DNA of 64,000 nt from positions 5,084,001 through 5,148,000 of the forward strand of contig NZ_CP108464.1 in NCBI RefSeq assembly GCF_036226405.1. The letters are read 5' to 3'. The translations under genes were made by a program, and so were the position numbers. The notes beneath the pieces were generated by a model that searched no databases, was not told where the DNA came from, and was given only the letters and a program-made list of their open reading frames with translations. The stretch comes from Streptomyces sp. NBC_01260. GTDB lineage: Bacteria; Actinomycetota; Actinomycetes; Streptomycetales; Streptomycetaceae. Below, piece by piece: positions 30,914-39,788 of this stretch (within the stretch, counting starts at the first letter, position 1; each line of letters begins with the position of its first letter).

Positions 30914-32497
30914 ATGCCGCGGACGAGGTATCGGGAGCCCATACCCAGCAACAGACGGGGTGACCGGGGTGCCACGGCGTTCGAGTACCTCGGCACCATT
31001 CTGGTCGTCGTCTCCCTTGTCGGCGGTATGGCGGTGGCCGGTCTGGGCGGGCAGATCAGCCACCGGATCCACTGCCTTGTCGCATCGATCGGCGGCGGCA
31101 GCGGCGGGTGCGACACGGGCAAGGGTACTGAGGCGGGCGGCGATCCCAACGCCGATTTCGAGCCCATCACTTGTGCGACGGTCACGAAGTCCGGTACGCA
31201 GGGCGGCAAGATAGGCGTCTCGTTCGAGACGCTCGGTATTGAGTTCGGCGGCGAATTCGGCTTCGAGGAAACGACGTCCAAGGCCAAGACCGACGTCAAT
31301 AAAGACGGAAAGATCGACGGCAAGGACGAGCAGGTCTCGCTCACCTTCACGGATGCCGCCTCGGTGAAGGGTACGGAGAAGCCCAAGGCCCGCGTCAAGA
31401 TCGGCGATGTGGGCAAGGACAAGGTCGAGATCGGTGCCGGTCTCACGGTAACCACGGGCGATACCTGGGTGTTCAACAGCCAGAAGGAAGCCGACCAGTT
31501 CCGCAAGGACCTCCAGGAGTACAAGAAGCTCAACCGGCTGAACAAGCTCTCCAATCTCAGCCCGGTCGTGGGCGGCGCCACCGAGGTCGCCAGCTGGTTC
31601 GGCAAGGGGCCGAGGGCCAAGGAGAGCCGCCTCAAGAAGAACATCGAGGACAAGCTCGGCAACAAGCACATCACCACCCAGAAGCTGAGCCTGGAGGTCG
31701 CCGCTCAGGCCGGGTTCCAGTTCGGCGCGGGGATGAACGCCCCGGACACGACCAACCCCGACGGCACGACCACCTCGGCCCCCAAGCCGGGCGCCACCAT
31801 CGAGGCGGGCGTCAAGATCTCCGAGGCCCAGGAGGTCACCCTGACGCAGAACCACATCAACAACACCGACGCGTACACCTACCAGGCCAAGGCCACCGGT
31901 GGCGCGTACGCGAAGGGAGAGGCCGGACCGGCCAAGGCCGGTGCCGAGGCCAACGGCTCGGCGACGGGCGCCATCACCGTCACGGTCGACAGCAAGACCG
32001 GCAAGCTGAAGAGCATCACGATGACGCGGACCCTTGAGGGGAAGGCAGAGGCCAACGCCGGCCTCAAGGGGGACGTCAACGGCAACAAGAAGGGCGGCGG
32101 GACGACCACCCAGGTCGTCACGACCACGGTTCCGCTGGACGACAAGAACCTCTCCCCGGCGGAGTCCGACCGCATCAAGGCCCAGATGTTCTCCGGGCAG
32201 GGCATGAACAGTGCGTTCAACTACCTGTTCACCGGCACGCCGGTCCCGACCGAGGACCCCGGTACCGACGACCCGTTCGGCCACTACGCGTTCCAGCACG
32301 GCCAGGTCAGCAAGCAGGAGTACGACGGTTCCTCCTCGTCCGAGGAGATCGGTCTCGACGTCAATCTGGAGGTGGCGGGCATCAACGGCGCCTACACCAG
32401 CTCCGAGAGCGAGAAGAACCTGCAGAAGGCCGAGTTCCTGGGGGCTCCCGCCAACGGGCAGCGCTCCTTCGTCCCGTACAGCTACTGTGCGAACTGA
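30914..32497 (+). CDS. Large surface protein with Flp/TadE-like pilin signal and an EF-hand-like loop
   Basis: A 527-residue protein. Its N-terminus has the class III (type IV pilin-like) signal: basic residues, then RG followed by ATAFEYLGTILVVVSLVGG, with cleavage expected after Gly19 and Glu at +5. The large exported part is rich in Lys, Gly and Thr. DVNKDGKIDGKD at 127-138 fits a calcium-binding EF-hand/dockerin loop. The region 240-420 is repetitive and beta-rich (EAGVKISEAQEVTLTQN, TYQAKATGGAYAKGEAG). It may be anchored by a Tad-type pathway rather than be a pilus subunit, since it is too large for one. The lipoprotein gene follows after 25 bp. Confidence 0.7.
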   Translation: MPRTRYREPIPSNRRGDRGATAFEYLGTILVVVSLVGGMAVAGLGGQISHRIHCLVASIGGGSGGCDTGKGTEAGGDPNADFEPITCATVTKSGTQGGKIGVSFETLGIEFGGEFGFEETTSKAKTDVNKDGKIDGKDEQVSLTFTDAASVKGTEKPKARVKIGDVGKDKVEIGAGLTVTTGDTWVFNSQKEADQFRKDLQEYKKLNRLNKLSNLSPVVGGATEVASWFGKGPRAKESRLKKNIEDKLGNKHITTQKLSLEVAAQAGFQFGAGMNAPDTTNPDGTTTSAPKPGATIEAGVKISEAQEVTLTQNHINNTDAYTYQAKATGGAYAKGEAGPAKAGAEANGSATGAITVTVDSKTGKLKSITMTRTLEGKAEANAGLKGDVNGNKKGGGTTTQVVTTTVPLDDKNLSPAESDRIKAQMFSGQGMNSAFNYLFTGTPVPTEDPGTDDPFGHYAFQHGQVSKQEYDGSSSSEEIGLDVNLEVAGINGAYTSSESEKNLQKAEFLGAPANGQRSFVPYSYCAN

Positions 32498-32522
32498 TCG
32501 ATCAGTACTAGGAGACGTGATC

Positions 32523-33104
32523 ATGACCTACCGTTCCCTCCGCCGGACGGTGCAGGCCGTCGCCGTCACGACCGCTGTCCTCACCGCCGGTCTGGCACTC
32601 TCCGGGTGCGGCTCGGAGGAGAAGGACGCACCGGCCGCGCCCAGCGGCTGGAAGGAGCTGTCGGGACCGACCGTGTCGCTCTCCTACCCGGCCGGTCTCA
32701 CCGAGCAGGGCAAGGCGGAGCTCGGCAAGCTCAACGACGCCGCGGCTCTCCGTACCGAGGGCGACCGGCCCACGGTCAAGGTGTCGATCCAGAGCGGCTT
32801 CGCAAACGCCTCGAACGGGGACGACGCGGCCTCGGTCGGCAGGGCCCTCCTCATGGCGACCACCGAGGTGAAGGACACCAAGGACGCCGACATCAAGGGT
32901 GCGAAGGGCGCGAAGCGCATCGACTTCAGCTACACCGGTACGGGTGTGCCGCAGTCGCCCCCGAAGGGCGCCGAGGTCAACGGCGTGGTCATCACCGGCG
33001 TCGACTCCAAGGGCAAGATCTACTCCGTACGCATCGACGCCCAGGCGGGCAAGCTGAGCGACGCCGACCGGACGAAGATCGTCGACAGCATCGAGGTGAA
33101 GTAG
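32523..33104 (+). CDS. Lipoprotein, co-transcribed with the pilin-like protein
   Basis: A 193-residue lipoprotein with signal and lipobox LSGC (Cys29). The mature domain (SGWKELSGPTVSLSYPAGLT, KVSIQSGFANAS, INGV/VITGVDSKGKIYSVRIDAQ, KIVDSIEVK) is a mixed alpha/beta domain like the LpqN/PsbP-type fold found in many actinobacterial lipoproteins. A VYSVRIDA strand and a final helix TKIVDSIEV fit that fold. GGAGA lies eight bases before the ATG. It may help assemble or anchor the upstream protein. Confidence 0.75.
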   Translation: MTYRSLRRTVQAVAVTTAVLTAGLALSGCGSEEKDAPAAPSGWKELSGPTVSLSYPAGLTEQGKAELGKLNDAAALRTEGDRPTVKVSIQSGFANASNGDDAASVGRALLMATTEVKDTKDADIKGAKGAKRIDFSYTGTGVPQSPPKGAEVNGVVITGVDSKGKIYSVRIDAQAGKLSDADRTKIVDSIEVK

Positions 33105-33140
33105 TGCCCGAGCGCCGGCCGACGACGAAGAGGCAGTCGA

Positions 33141-33590
33141 ATGCCCCGATCTGACGCATCCCGCGGGTACGCTCCCGCCCCCGCCGGTGACAGGCCCCGG
33201 CTGTTCGACCTGATGCTGCCCTGGGCCGCGGGCATCCTGGTGACCCTGATCACGGAGCTGGGCGTCGCGGTGGTCGTATGGGACTGGGTGGCGGGCGACG
33301 ACCCGTCGAACGTGGCCTCGCCCGCCCGTACCATCCTGTTCCTGCACCTGCCGTCCGCTGTCTGCATCGCGCTCGGCACCTGGGCCGCCGCCGCGCTGCA
33401 CCGTTCGCCCTCACGGGATTCGCGCGTACGGCACGGCCTCGCCGCGTTCGCGCCCGCCGTCGCCCTGCAACTGGTGATCTACGTGTCCCAGGGAGGCGAC
33501 CTCACGGTCATCACCTTCCTGGTTCAGCTGGCGGTTCTGCTGGTGGGCTGTGCGGTGGGCTTCCTCGCCGACAGGCTGCGCAACGGCTAG
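33141..33590 (+). CDS. Membrane protein, four helices
   Basis: A 149-residue protein with four hydrophobic segments (LMLPWAAGILVTLITELGVAVVVW, ILFLHLPSAVCIALGTWAAAAL, GLAAFAPAVALQLVIYV, TVITFLVQLAVLLVGCAVGFLAD). Charged ends face the cytosol. It starts 36 bp after the lipoprotein stop in the same run of genes. No family is recognised. Confidence 0.7.
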   Translation: MPRSDASRGYAPAPAGDRPRLFDLMLPWAAGILVTLITELGVAVVVWDWVAGDDPSNVASPARTILFLHLPSAVCIALGTWAAAALHRSPSRDSRVRHGLAAFAPAVALQLVIYVSQGGDLTVITFLVQLAVLLVGCAVGFLADRLRNG

Positions 33591-33627
33591 AAGCAATCAA
33601 GGCAGGCTTCGACGGACCAAGGAATCC

Positions 33628-34041
33628 ATGAACACGTCGTACGTACTGATCGGTGTGGTCGCCCTGGTGGCGCTCAGGTCCCTGGGGCGGACCGCCCAGC
33701 AGCTGCGCGGAGCGCGCTCCGGTGTCTCCGCGCCGGCGCGCTGCATCCGTGTGTACGAGCGCGACTCGGCGACCGGCTCGTCGAACGACCGGCGGGCCTG
33801 GCACGTCTTCGCGTTCACCGCGCAGAACGGTGAGTGGGTCGAGTTCCAGGACGGCGGCAACCGGCGCTTCATCGAGGGCGCGCGGGTCACGGTGCGATAC
33901 GACCCCGCCGATCCGAAGCGCACCGCCACGCTGGCCGGCAGCCCGCGCGCGGCCCTGACCGAGGGGGTCGTCGCCCTGGTCCTGATGGGGCTCGTGCTGG
34001 TGATGTTCCTGACCGGCTTCCCGGAGAACCTGTTCTCCTGA
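33628..34041 (+). CDS. DUF3592-type membrane protein
   Basis: A 137-residue protein with a helix at each end (YVLIGVVALVALRSLG and LTEGVVALVLMGLVLVMFLTGF) and an extracytoplasmic beta domain between: RCIRVYERD, AWHVFAFTAQNGEWVEF, and GARVTVRYDPADPKRTATL. That V-x-YDP-x-(D/N)-P motif is the signature of DUF3592. It is the last of four plus-strand genes beginning at 30914. The role is unknown. Confidence 0.75.
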   Translation: MNTSYVLIGVVALVALRSLGRTAQQLRGARSGVSAPARCIRVYERDSATGSSNDRRAWHVFAFTAQNGEWVEFQDGGNRRFIEGARVTVRYDPADPKRTATLAGSPRAALTEGVVALVLMGLVLVMFLTGFPENLFS

Positions 34042-34104
34042 CGAGCACGGGAGGCACCAAGGCCTCCCGTGCTCGGCGTACCGCTCGTCCGGGGACGCTT
34101 CGCG

Positions 34105-34578
34105 CTATCCGTGCCGGCCGACCTCGTAGTCGCCCGCGGGCTGCTGGGTGATCACGTTCAGGCGGTTGAAGGCGTTGATGGCGGCGATGACAAGCACCAG
34201 GGCGGCGAGCTGGTCGTCGTCGTAGTGCTTGGCGGCGTTCGCCCAGACCTCGTCCGGGACGCCACCGGCCGCGTCGGCGATACGGGTGCCCTGCTCCGCC
34301 AGCTCCAGGGCGGCGCGCTCGGCGTCGGTGAAGACGGTGGCCTCCCGCCAGGCCGCGACCAGATTGAGGCGCAGCTGGGTCTCCCCGGCGTGCGCGGCCT
34401 CCTTCGTGTGCATGTCGAGGCATCCGGCGCAGCCGTTGATCTGGCTGGCGCGGAGCTTCACCAGCTCCTGCGTCGCGAGCGGCAGCGTGGACTCCGAGAG
34501 CGCGTTGCCGGCGGCGATGATGTGCTTGAGGGCCTTGGCCGCGACCGGGCTGTCGAAGGGATTCAAACGGGCGTTCAT
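34105..34578 (-). CDS. AhpD-like carboxymuconolactone decarboxylase family protein
   Basis: A 157-residue protein of the AhpD/CMD fold. The redox site CAGCLDMH holds the CxxC pair and downstream His of alkylhydroperoxidase D-like enzymes, preceded by ELVKLRASQING. Members reduce peroxides with a thiol partner or act as oxidoreductases of unknown substrate. The C-terminal AINAFNRLNVITQQPAGDYE is the normal family ending. GGGAG lies five bases before the ATG at 34578. Confidence 0.9.
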   Translation of the reverse strand: MNARLNPFDSPVAAKALKHIIAAGNALSESTLPLATQELVKLRASQINGCAGCLDMHTKEAAHAGETQLRLNLVAAWREATVFTDAERAALELAEQGTRIADAAGGVPDEVWANAAKHYDDDQLAALVLVIAAINAFNRLNVITQQPAGDYEVGRHG

Positions 34579-34811
34579 GGTGCACTCCCTTGCAGATTCT
34601 TGGTGCCTGTACCTCTTCGACGGACCAGCTCGGCGAGACGTAACACCATTCAATGTGACGCACATCTCTCTGTCGCGCTTGTGGTGCGGTCACTCACGGG
34701 GCCCGGCCCGGGGCAAGTGGCGTACCGCGCGGGAGGCCAGGGGGAGGGTGGCTGCGGCGGCGGAGACGATGCCGGCCGCCCCGGCGACGCGGTCCGGACT
34801 GGCCGCGCCGC

Positions 34812-35337
34812 CGGGCGCTGCTGGAACGGGACGTCAGCCACCGGGCGGGACTGCTGGCCGCCTACGGCTGGCCCCGCGCCCTCCAGCAGATGAACCGCCG
34901 CAGCGCCTGGGTCGGCGCGGACGCGATCCGCTTCAGCGACCAGCCCGGACCGGACCGCGTCGTCGGCGAGGACGGAATGCTGTTCGTGCCGGTCTGTGTG
35001 ACGAGCGGCACCTGGCTCTCCGAGGAGCAGCCCGCCCGGTACGCCCCTGGTCTACCCGGCCCGCGCGTCCGCTGCCGCCGCCACCGGCCGGCCGGAGCCC
35101 GCCCACGCCCTGGAACGGCTGATCGGCACCGGCCGCGCCGCCGTGCTCCACGAGCTGGAACGCCCTGCCACCAGCACCGAACTCGCCCTCCACTTCAGCC
35201 AGTCGCTCGGCACCGTCGGAGGGCACCTGGCCGTCCTGCGCGACGCCGGCCTGATCTCCGGTACGAGAGTCGGCCGGCGTGTCGTCAACCGGCGCACCGG
35301 CGCCGGCGATCTCCTCGCCGGACGGCCCGCGCCCTGA
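34812..35337 (+). pseudogene. ArsR-like winged-helix regulator, broken
   Basis: Two frames together give the end of a DUF5937/ArsR-type regulator. The first (through about 35045) reads RDVSHRAGLLAAYGWPRALQQMN and VGEDGMLFVPVCVTSGTWLSEEQPARYA. A shift near 35045 moves the reading to the frame that encodes RAAVLHELERPATSTELALHFSQSLGTVGGHLAVLRDAGLISG, a clear winged helix. The N-terminal part of the gene is absent. It is a decayed gene with no complete start. Confidence 0.65.
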
Positions 35338-35495
35338 TCAGGGGCCGTGCGCGGCCGGGGTATTCCCACCGCCGGGTCCGCCGTCCGGCCCCTGAGGAGG
35401 ATCGGGGAAAGATCCTCCCCTGGCACTAGGGAGTTTGTTTTGCCTACCCATTACTCTTGTCCCAAGGCCGCGCAGGGTGGCCATGGAGGAGTGAG

Positions 35496-36356
35496 ATGAG
35501 GAGCAGCAACCCGGTCTTCTCGCGACGGGGCTTCAGCCGCGACAACGGTTACGCGAACTTCAACGCGGCACCGCAGGCCGGGGCCCCAGTAGCGGGTGCC
35601 AACCCATACGCCACCAACCCCTACGCCCAGCCGGACGCCCAGTACGGCGCCCCGCAGGCGCCGGCGCGTTCCGGTGTGATGACGATCGACGACGTCGTCA
35701 CCCGTACGGCGCTGACGCTGGGCACGGTCGTGGCCGGTGCCGCCGTCGCCTGGGCTCTGCTCCCGGTCGACGAGGCCAACCTCAACAAGTCGTACGGCAT
35801 CGCGATCGGCGCCGCGCTGATCGCCTTCGTGCTGTCGCTCGTCCAGTCCTTCAAGCGCACCCCGGTCCCCGCGCTGATCATCGCGTACGCGGCCTTCGAG
35901 GGCGTGTTCCTCGGGGTCATCTCCAGCGCGGTCAGCACGTACATCGGACCGGGCGTCGTGATGCAGGCGGTGATGGGCACCATGTGTGTCTTCGCCGGTG
36001 TGCTGTTCGCGTACAAGATGCGCTGGATCCGCGTCACCCGCCGGTTCTACGGCTTCGTGATGGCGGCCGCCATGGGCTTCATGCTCCTGATGGTGGTCAA
36101 CCTGCTGTTCGCCGCCTTCGGCGGCGGTGACGGCCTCGGCTTCCGCAGCGGCGGCCTCGGCATCCTCTTCGGTGTCATCGGCATCGTCCTCGGCGCGTGC
36201 TTCCTGGCCCTGGACTTCAAGCAGGTCGAGGACGGCATCGCGTACGGCGCCCCCCGCGAGGAGTCCTGGCTGGCGGCCTTCGGCCTCACCATGACCCTGG
36301 TGTGGATCTACCTGGAGATGCTGCGCCTGCTCTCCATCCTCAGCGGCGACGACTAG
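35496..36356 (+). CDS. Bax inhibitor-1/YccA family membrane protein
   Basis: A 286-residue protein: a cytosolic N-terminus of ~60 residues rich in Asn, Tyr, Ala and Pro, then seven membrane helices from TRTALTLGTVVAGAAVAWALL to AAFGLTMTLVWIYLEMLRLLSIL. The acidic residues of the pore (FLALDFKQVEDGI and the end YLEMLR) match the BI-1/YccA family, whose bacterial member YetJ is a pH-gated calcium leak channel. GGAGTGAG before the ATG at 35496 supports the start. It is closed by a strong terminator. Confidence 0.9.
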   Translation: MRSSNPVFSRRGFSRDNGYANFNAAPQAGAPVAGANPYATNPYAQPDAQYGAPQAPARSGVMTIDDVVTRTALTLGTVVAGAAVAWALLPVDEANLNKSYGIAIGAALIAFVLSLVQSFKRTPVPALIIAYAAFEGVFLGVISSAVSTYIGPGVVMQAVMGTMCVFAGVLFAYKMRWIRVTRRFYGFVMAAAMGFMLLMVVNLLFAAFGGGDGLGFRSGGLGILFGVIGIVLGACFLALDFKQVEDGIAYGAPREESWLAAFGLTMTLVWIYLEMLRLLSILSGDD

Positions 36357-36390
36357 ACCCGTCGGATCATCGGATCCGCCGCGAAACGCG

Positions 36391-36430
36391 AACGGCCCGC
36401 AGGCTCCCTCGACGGAGCCTGCGGGCCGTT
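36391..36430. terminator. Strong bidirectional terminator
   Basis: A perfect 17-bp stem (36391-36407 with 36414-36430) and a six-base loop, between the convergent BI-1 and DUF4287-like genes. Confidence 0.9.
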
Positions 36431-36451
36431 CACGTATCGCGGTGACGGGGG

Positions 36452-36679
36452 CTACAGAAGTCGGCGGGCCGCTCTTCGCAGGTCGTACTCGTGGATGATC
36501 GCCTTCGCGTGTCCATGGGCGAGGTCGTGTTCGCTCCGCAGCCGGCTGACCTTCTCCTCGAAGCGGAGAGCGGGGCCGTCCTCGACGGTGCGGAGCCGGT
36601 CGGAGATCTCACGACCGGTGCAGTGCGGGATTCTGGAGAGCAGATGGCGATGGGCCTCTTCGGAGGAGACCCGGGACAT
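36452..36679 (-). CDS. DUF4287 domain protein
   Basis: A 75-residue protein starting MSRVSSEEAHRHLLSRIP. The last part EEKVSRLRSEHDLAHGHAKAIIHEYDLRRA matches the DUF4287 helix pair (K-W-L-x-x-E-H-G-L-GHG-x-A-x-A-I). The family is small, cytosolic and of unknown function. The ATG at 36679 is chosen as the conserved start; longer readings are noise. Confidence 0.72.
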   Translation of the reverse strand: MSRVSSEEAHRHLLSRIPHCTGREISDRLRTVEDGPALRFEEKVSRLRSEHDLAHGHAKAIIHEYDLRRAARRLL

Positions 36680-36781
36680 CGGCGCCTCCGAGGCGTTGTG
36701 CGCGGTACTGGTCCTTTTCGGCACCGTGCCTGAGCGTCGGCCCGTTGGCAACCGTCCCGGAGGGGCGCGTAGGGTCGCGGA

Positions 36782-37099
36782 GTGCTCGATACGACGCCCC
36801 TGATCATTGCCGTGGACCGATTCGCCGACCGGCTGCGTGCCGCCCCGCAGAGCAGGCTGCAGCGGGGAGCGGCGGCCGAAGGGCTGGCCGTGGCCAGGCA
36901 ATTGGCGGTGCGGGCTCAGCGCATCGAGACGCCGGACCGGGAGCCGAGGACCATGCCGGACGCCGGGATATTCGCGATCGGCGACCAACTCGCGGTCGCG
37001 GGGCGGGATCTGGCCGTGGCACTGGAAATGGCCCCGCCGGCGGAGCTGGACGAGGCCGTGCAGTTCGTCGAGGAAGCGAGCGCGCGGGCGTTCGCCTAG
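36782..37099 (+). CDS. Small helical hypothetical protein
   Basis: A 105-residue protein from GTG 36782. It is largely helical and Ala/Arg-rich (IIAVDRFADRLRAAPQSRLQRGAAAEGLAVARQLAVRAQRIE), with a pattern of hydrophobic residues fit for a helical bundle. Upstream GGAGGGGCGCGTAGGGTCGCGGA gives a possible site. No family is recognised; streptomycetes have similar orphan proteins beside acetyl-CoA acetyltransferase genes. Confidence 0.6.
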   Translation: MLDTTPLIIAVDRFADRLRAAPQSRLQRGAAAEGLAVARQLAVRAQRIETPDREPRTMPDAGIFAIGDQLAVAGRDLAVALEMAPPAELDEAVQFVEEASARAFA

Positions 37100-37196
37100 G
37101 CAACAGGCGATGGGCGCTCGTTGCGTGCGGTGTGCCGGGGCAGCGGCCGGCGAGGGTCACTGTGCCGGGGGAGGGGCCGGACGACCGGTCCGCGGG

Positions 37197-38057
37197 CTAG
37201 AAGCTCGCGATGACGCGGTCGGCCAGTATGTACACGTTCTCCCTGCCGCACGAGAACGTCAGCGCGTACGCACCGGAGACCCCGGAACCGCCCAGCAGCA
37301 CCGGGTGCTCACCGGACCGCAGCGACTCGGCCAGCCGCTCGGCCGTCTCCCGGTGGCCGGGGGTCATGCAGAGCGTGGTGCCGTCGGCGAAGACGTAGAC
37401 GTCGAGGGTGCCGAGCGGGCCGGGCCGCACGTCGGAGAGTTCCGTACGGCTGTCGGCGAGCTCTTCCAGACGGTTCACCGTACGCTCGTGATCGGTGACA
37501 ACGGGTGTCTGCACCGGCACGAAGTCGGGGTGCGAGGGATGGCGGCGACGGGCCGCGGCCAGCTCGGGGGAGTCCTCGGCGAACTCCGCGATCTCGGGGA
37601 ACTCGGTGATGTCGGCCAGCTCGGCCAGTTCCGTCAGCTCCTCCAGCGCCTCGGCGGCGTCGAGGTCCATCGCCTCCAGGCCGGCGAAGTCCGCCTGGCG
37701 CGGCATGAAGAACGGGGCGTCCTCGCCGATCCCGGCCAGACCGCCCAGCAGGGACGGGGCGTCGGCGGCGTCGCGCGCCTCCTGCGAGGCCCAGAAGGCC
37801 CGCGCCTCGGCGAGCTCGCGCTCCCGCTCCTCGGCCAGCGCCTCGGCGACCGCCGCGCGTATTTCCGCGGCAGGGGTGGCGTCGTTACGGCTCTGGGCGG
37901 GGACGGTGGCGGCCTGGGCGCGGCCGTCGGCCAGCTCCCTTCGAAGGGCCGATACCTGCTTACTCAGCCCGTGAGCGGCGTGCAGAGCAGCGGCGCCCAC
38001 GGCCGTGGCAGCGGCGGTGGTCAGCAACAGGGCAAGAGGCATGGCGCTCACTGACAT
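37197..38057 (-). CDS. Membrane-anchored protein with acidic middle and conserved C-terminal domain
   Basis: A 286-residue protein: one N-terminal membrane helix (ALLLTTAAATAVGAAALHAAHGL), a coiled-coil-like stretch (SALRRELADGRAQ and AEALAEERERELAEARAFW), a strongly acidic segment rich in Glu/Leu (ALEELTELAELADITEFPEIAEFAED), and a folded C-terminal domain of about 100 residues (LDVYVFADGTTLCMTPGHRETAERL and YALTFSCGRENVYILADRVIASF). No family is recognised. The acidic spacer suggests binding to a basic partner. Confidence 0.65.
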   Translation of the reverse strand: MSVSAMPLALLLTTAAATAVGAAALHAAHGLSKQVSALRRELADGRAQAATVPAQSRNDATPAAEIRAAVAEALAEERERELAEARAFWASQEARDAADAPSLLGGLAGIGEDAPFFMPRQADFAGLEAMDLDAAEALEELTELAELADITEFPEIAEFAEDSPELAAARRRHPSHPDFVPVQTPVVTDHERTVNRLEELADSRTELSDVRPGPLGTLDVYVFADGTTLCMTPGHRETAERLAESLRSGEHPVLLGGSGVSGAYALTFSCGRENVYILADRVIASF

Positions 38058-38384
38058 ACTCCCGGTTTCAATCGATCCCCCGACTTCCTACATCAGCTTG
38101 GCCTGTACCGGCACCATGTGTCAGTGCATTACGTCACGAATTGGACAGGTCTTTGTGCCTGAGGTTTAGCCCTGATGTGGGTGTGACCTGCGGGAATGAC
38201 TCTCCCCCAGGAGATAGGTCACATCCTGGGGGAGATTCGGTCACGGTCGGGGCTCGGAACCGGCCACGCAGGCCGGTCCGGAAGGCCCGAAAGGCCCGAA
38301 GGGCCCGGCGGGCGGGCCCGGTGGCAGGCCCCTTCCGGCCGTGCGCGGCCGGTCGCCGACGCGTTCAGCGGGACGCGGCGATGC
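38058..38384. other. Gap between two minus-strand genes
   Basis: Contains a hairpin at 38202-38234 and GC-rich sequence with AAGGCCCG repeats (38282-38310). No gene is supported. Confidence 0.5.
38202..38234 (-). terminator. Terminator candidate after the thiolase gene
   Basis: A perfect 11-bp stem CTCCCCCAGGA/TCCTGGGGGAG with an 11-base loop, 150 bp beyond the thiolase stop on the minus strand. Confidence 0.55.
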
Positions 38385-39605
38385 TCAGCTCAGTCGCTCG
38401 ATGACCATCGCCATGCCCTGGCCGCCGCCCACGCACATCGTCTCCAGGCCGAACTGCTTGTCGTGGAACTGCAGGCTGTTGATCAGCGTGCCGGTGATCC
38501 GCGCGCCGGTCATGCCGAAGGGGTGGCCGACGGCGATGGCGCCACCGTTGACGTTGACCTTGTCCAGCGGCAGGCCGAGGTCACGGTAGGACGGGATCAC
38601 CTGGGCGGCGAAGGCCTCGTTGATCTCGGCCAGGTCGATGTCGTCGATGCTCAGCCCGGCCCGCTTCAGCGCCTGCCTGCTCGCCTCGACCGGTCCGTAG
38701 CCCATGATCTCGGGGGAGAGGCCACTGACACCGGTGGAGACGATCCGGGCCAGCGGGGTCAGACCCAGCTCACGCGCCTTGGTGTCGGACATGATCACCA
38801 GCGCCGCGGCGCCGTCGTTGAGCGGGCAGCAGTTGCCCGCGGTGACCAGGCCGTCGGGGCGGAAGACCGGCTTCAGGCCCTGCACGCCCTCCAGGGTGAC
38901 GCCCGCACGCGGACCGTCGTCCTTGGAGACCACCGTGCCGTCCGGCGTCGTCACCGGGGTGATCTCGCGCTCCCAGAAGCCGTTCTTGAGGGCTTCCTCG
39001 GCCAGGTTCTGCGACCGGACGCCGAACTCGTCCATGTCCTGGCGGGTGACGCCCTTGGTCCGGGCCAGGTTCTCCGCGGTCTGCCCCATCGAGATGTAGG
39101 CGTCCGGCACCAGACCGTCCTCGCGCGGGTCGTGCCAGCTCGCACCGGACTCCTCGGCGCGGGCCGCGGTGCGGGCCTCGGCGTCGGCGAACAGCGGGTT
39201 GTGGGTGTCCGGCCAGCTGTCGGAGTTGCCCTTGGCGAACCGGGACACCATCTCGACACCGGCCGAGATGAACACGTCGCCCTCGCCGGCCTTGATGGCG
39301 TGCAGCGCCATGCGGCTGGTCTGCAGGGAAGAGGAGCAGTAGCGGGTGACCGTGCAGCCGGGAAGGTGGTCCATCCCCATCTGTACGGCGATGATGCGGC
39401 CCAGGTTGTTGCCCTGCTCGCCGCCGGGGAGGCCGCAGCCGAGCATCAGGTCGTCGATGTCCTTGGGGTCCAGCTCGGGGACCTTGGCCAGTGCGGTCTG
39501 GATGATCGTGGCGGTCAGGTCGTCCGACCGCAGGTCCTTCAGCGAGCCCTTGAAGGCCCGGCCGATGGGGGAACGGGCAGCAGAGACGATCACGGCTTCG
39601 GGCAT
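38385..39605 (-). CDS. Acetyl-CoA acetyltransferase (thiolase)
   Basis: A 406-residue thiolase with all catalytic motifs: nucleophilic Cys90 in [16 protein letters not shown], His361 in [16 protein letters not shown], and Cys391 in [10 protein letters not shown]. It condenses two acetyl-CoA molecules or cleaves 3-ketoacyl-CoA. The length is that of the family. The ATG at 39605 has GGAG seven bases upstream. The next gene upstream (SGNH hydrolase) is on the same strand but 183 bp away, so it probably has its own promoter. Confidence 0.94.
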   Translation of the reverse strand: MPEAVIVSAARSPIGRAFKGSLKDLRSDDLTATIIQTALAKVPELDPKDIDDLMLGCGLPGGEQGNNLGRIIAVQMGMDHLPGCTVTRYCSSSLQTSRMALHAIKAGEGDVFISAGVEMVSRFAKGNSDSWPDTHNPLFADAEARTAARAEESGASWHDPREDGLVPDAYISMGQTAENLARTKGVTRQDMDEFGVRSQNLAEEALKNGFWEREITPVTTPDGTVVSKDDGPRAGVTLEGVQGLKPVFRPDGLVTAGNCCPLNDGAAALVIMSDTKARELGLTPLARIVSTGVSGLSPEIMGYGPVEASRQALKRAGLSIDDIDLAEINEAFAAQVIPSYRDLGLPLDKVNVNGGAIAVGHPFGMTGARITGTLINSLQFHDKQFGLETMCVGGGQGMAMVIERLS

Positions 39606-39788
39606 CACGCGGCTCCATGAGGGCTGGAAGGCTGTCTGGCTGGACTGCTCTGGAAGTTACCCGGACGTACTGCTGAGGTCACCCGACAGGGCGTGTGATG
39701 CGGGCCTCTTTTCTAAGCGACCGCTCAGTCAGCCGGCGGTGACCGTGGCGGTGCTGGCGGTGGTCGTGGTGGCGGTGCGGCACCCCGC

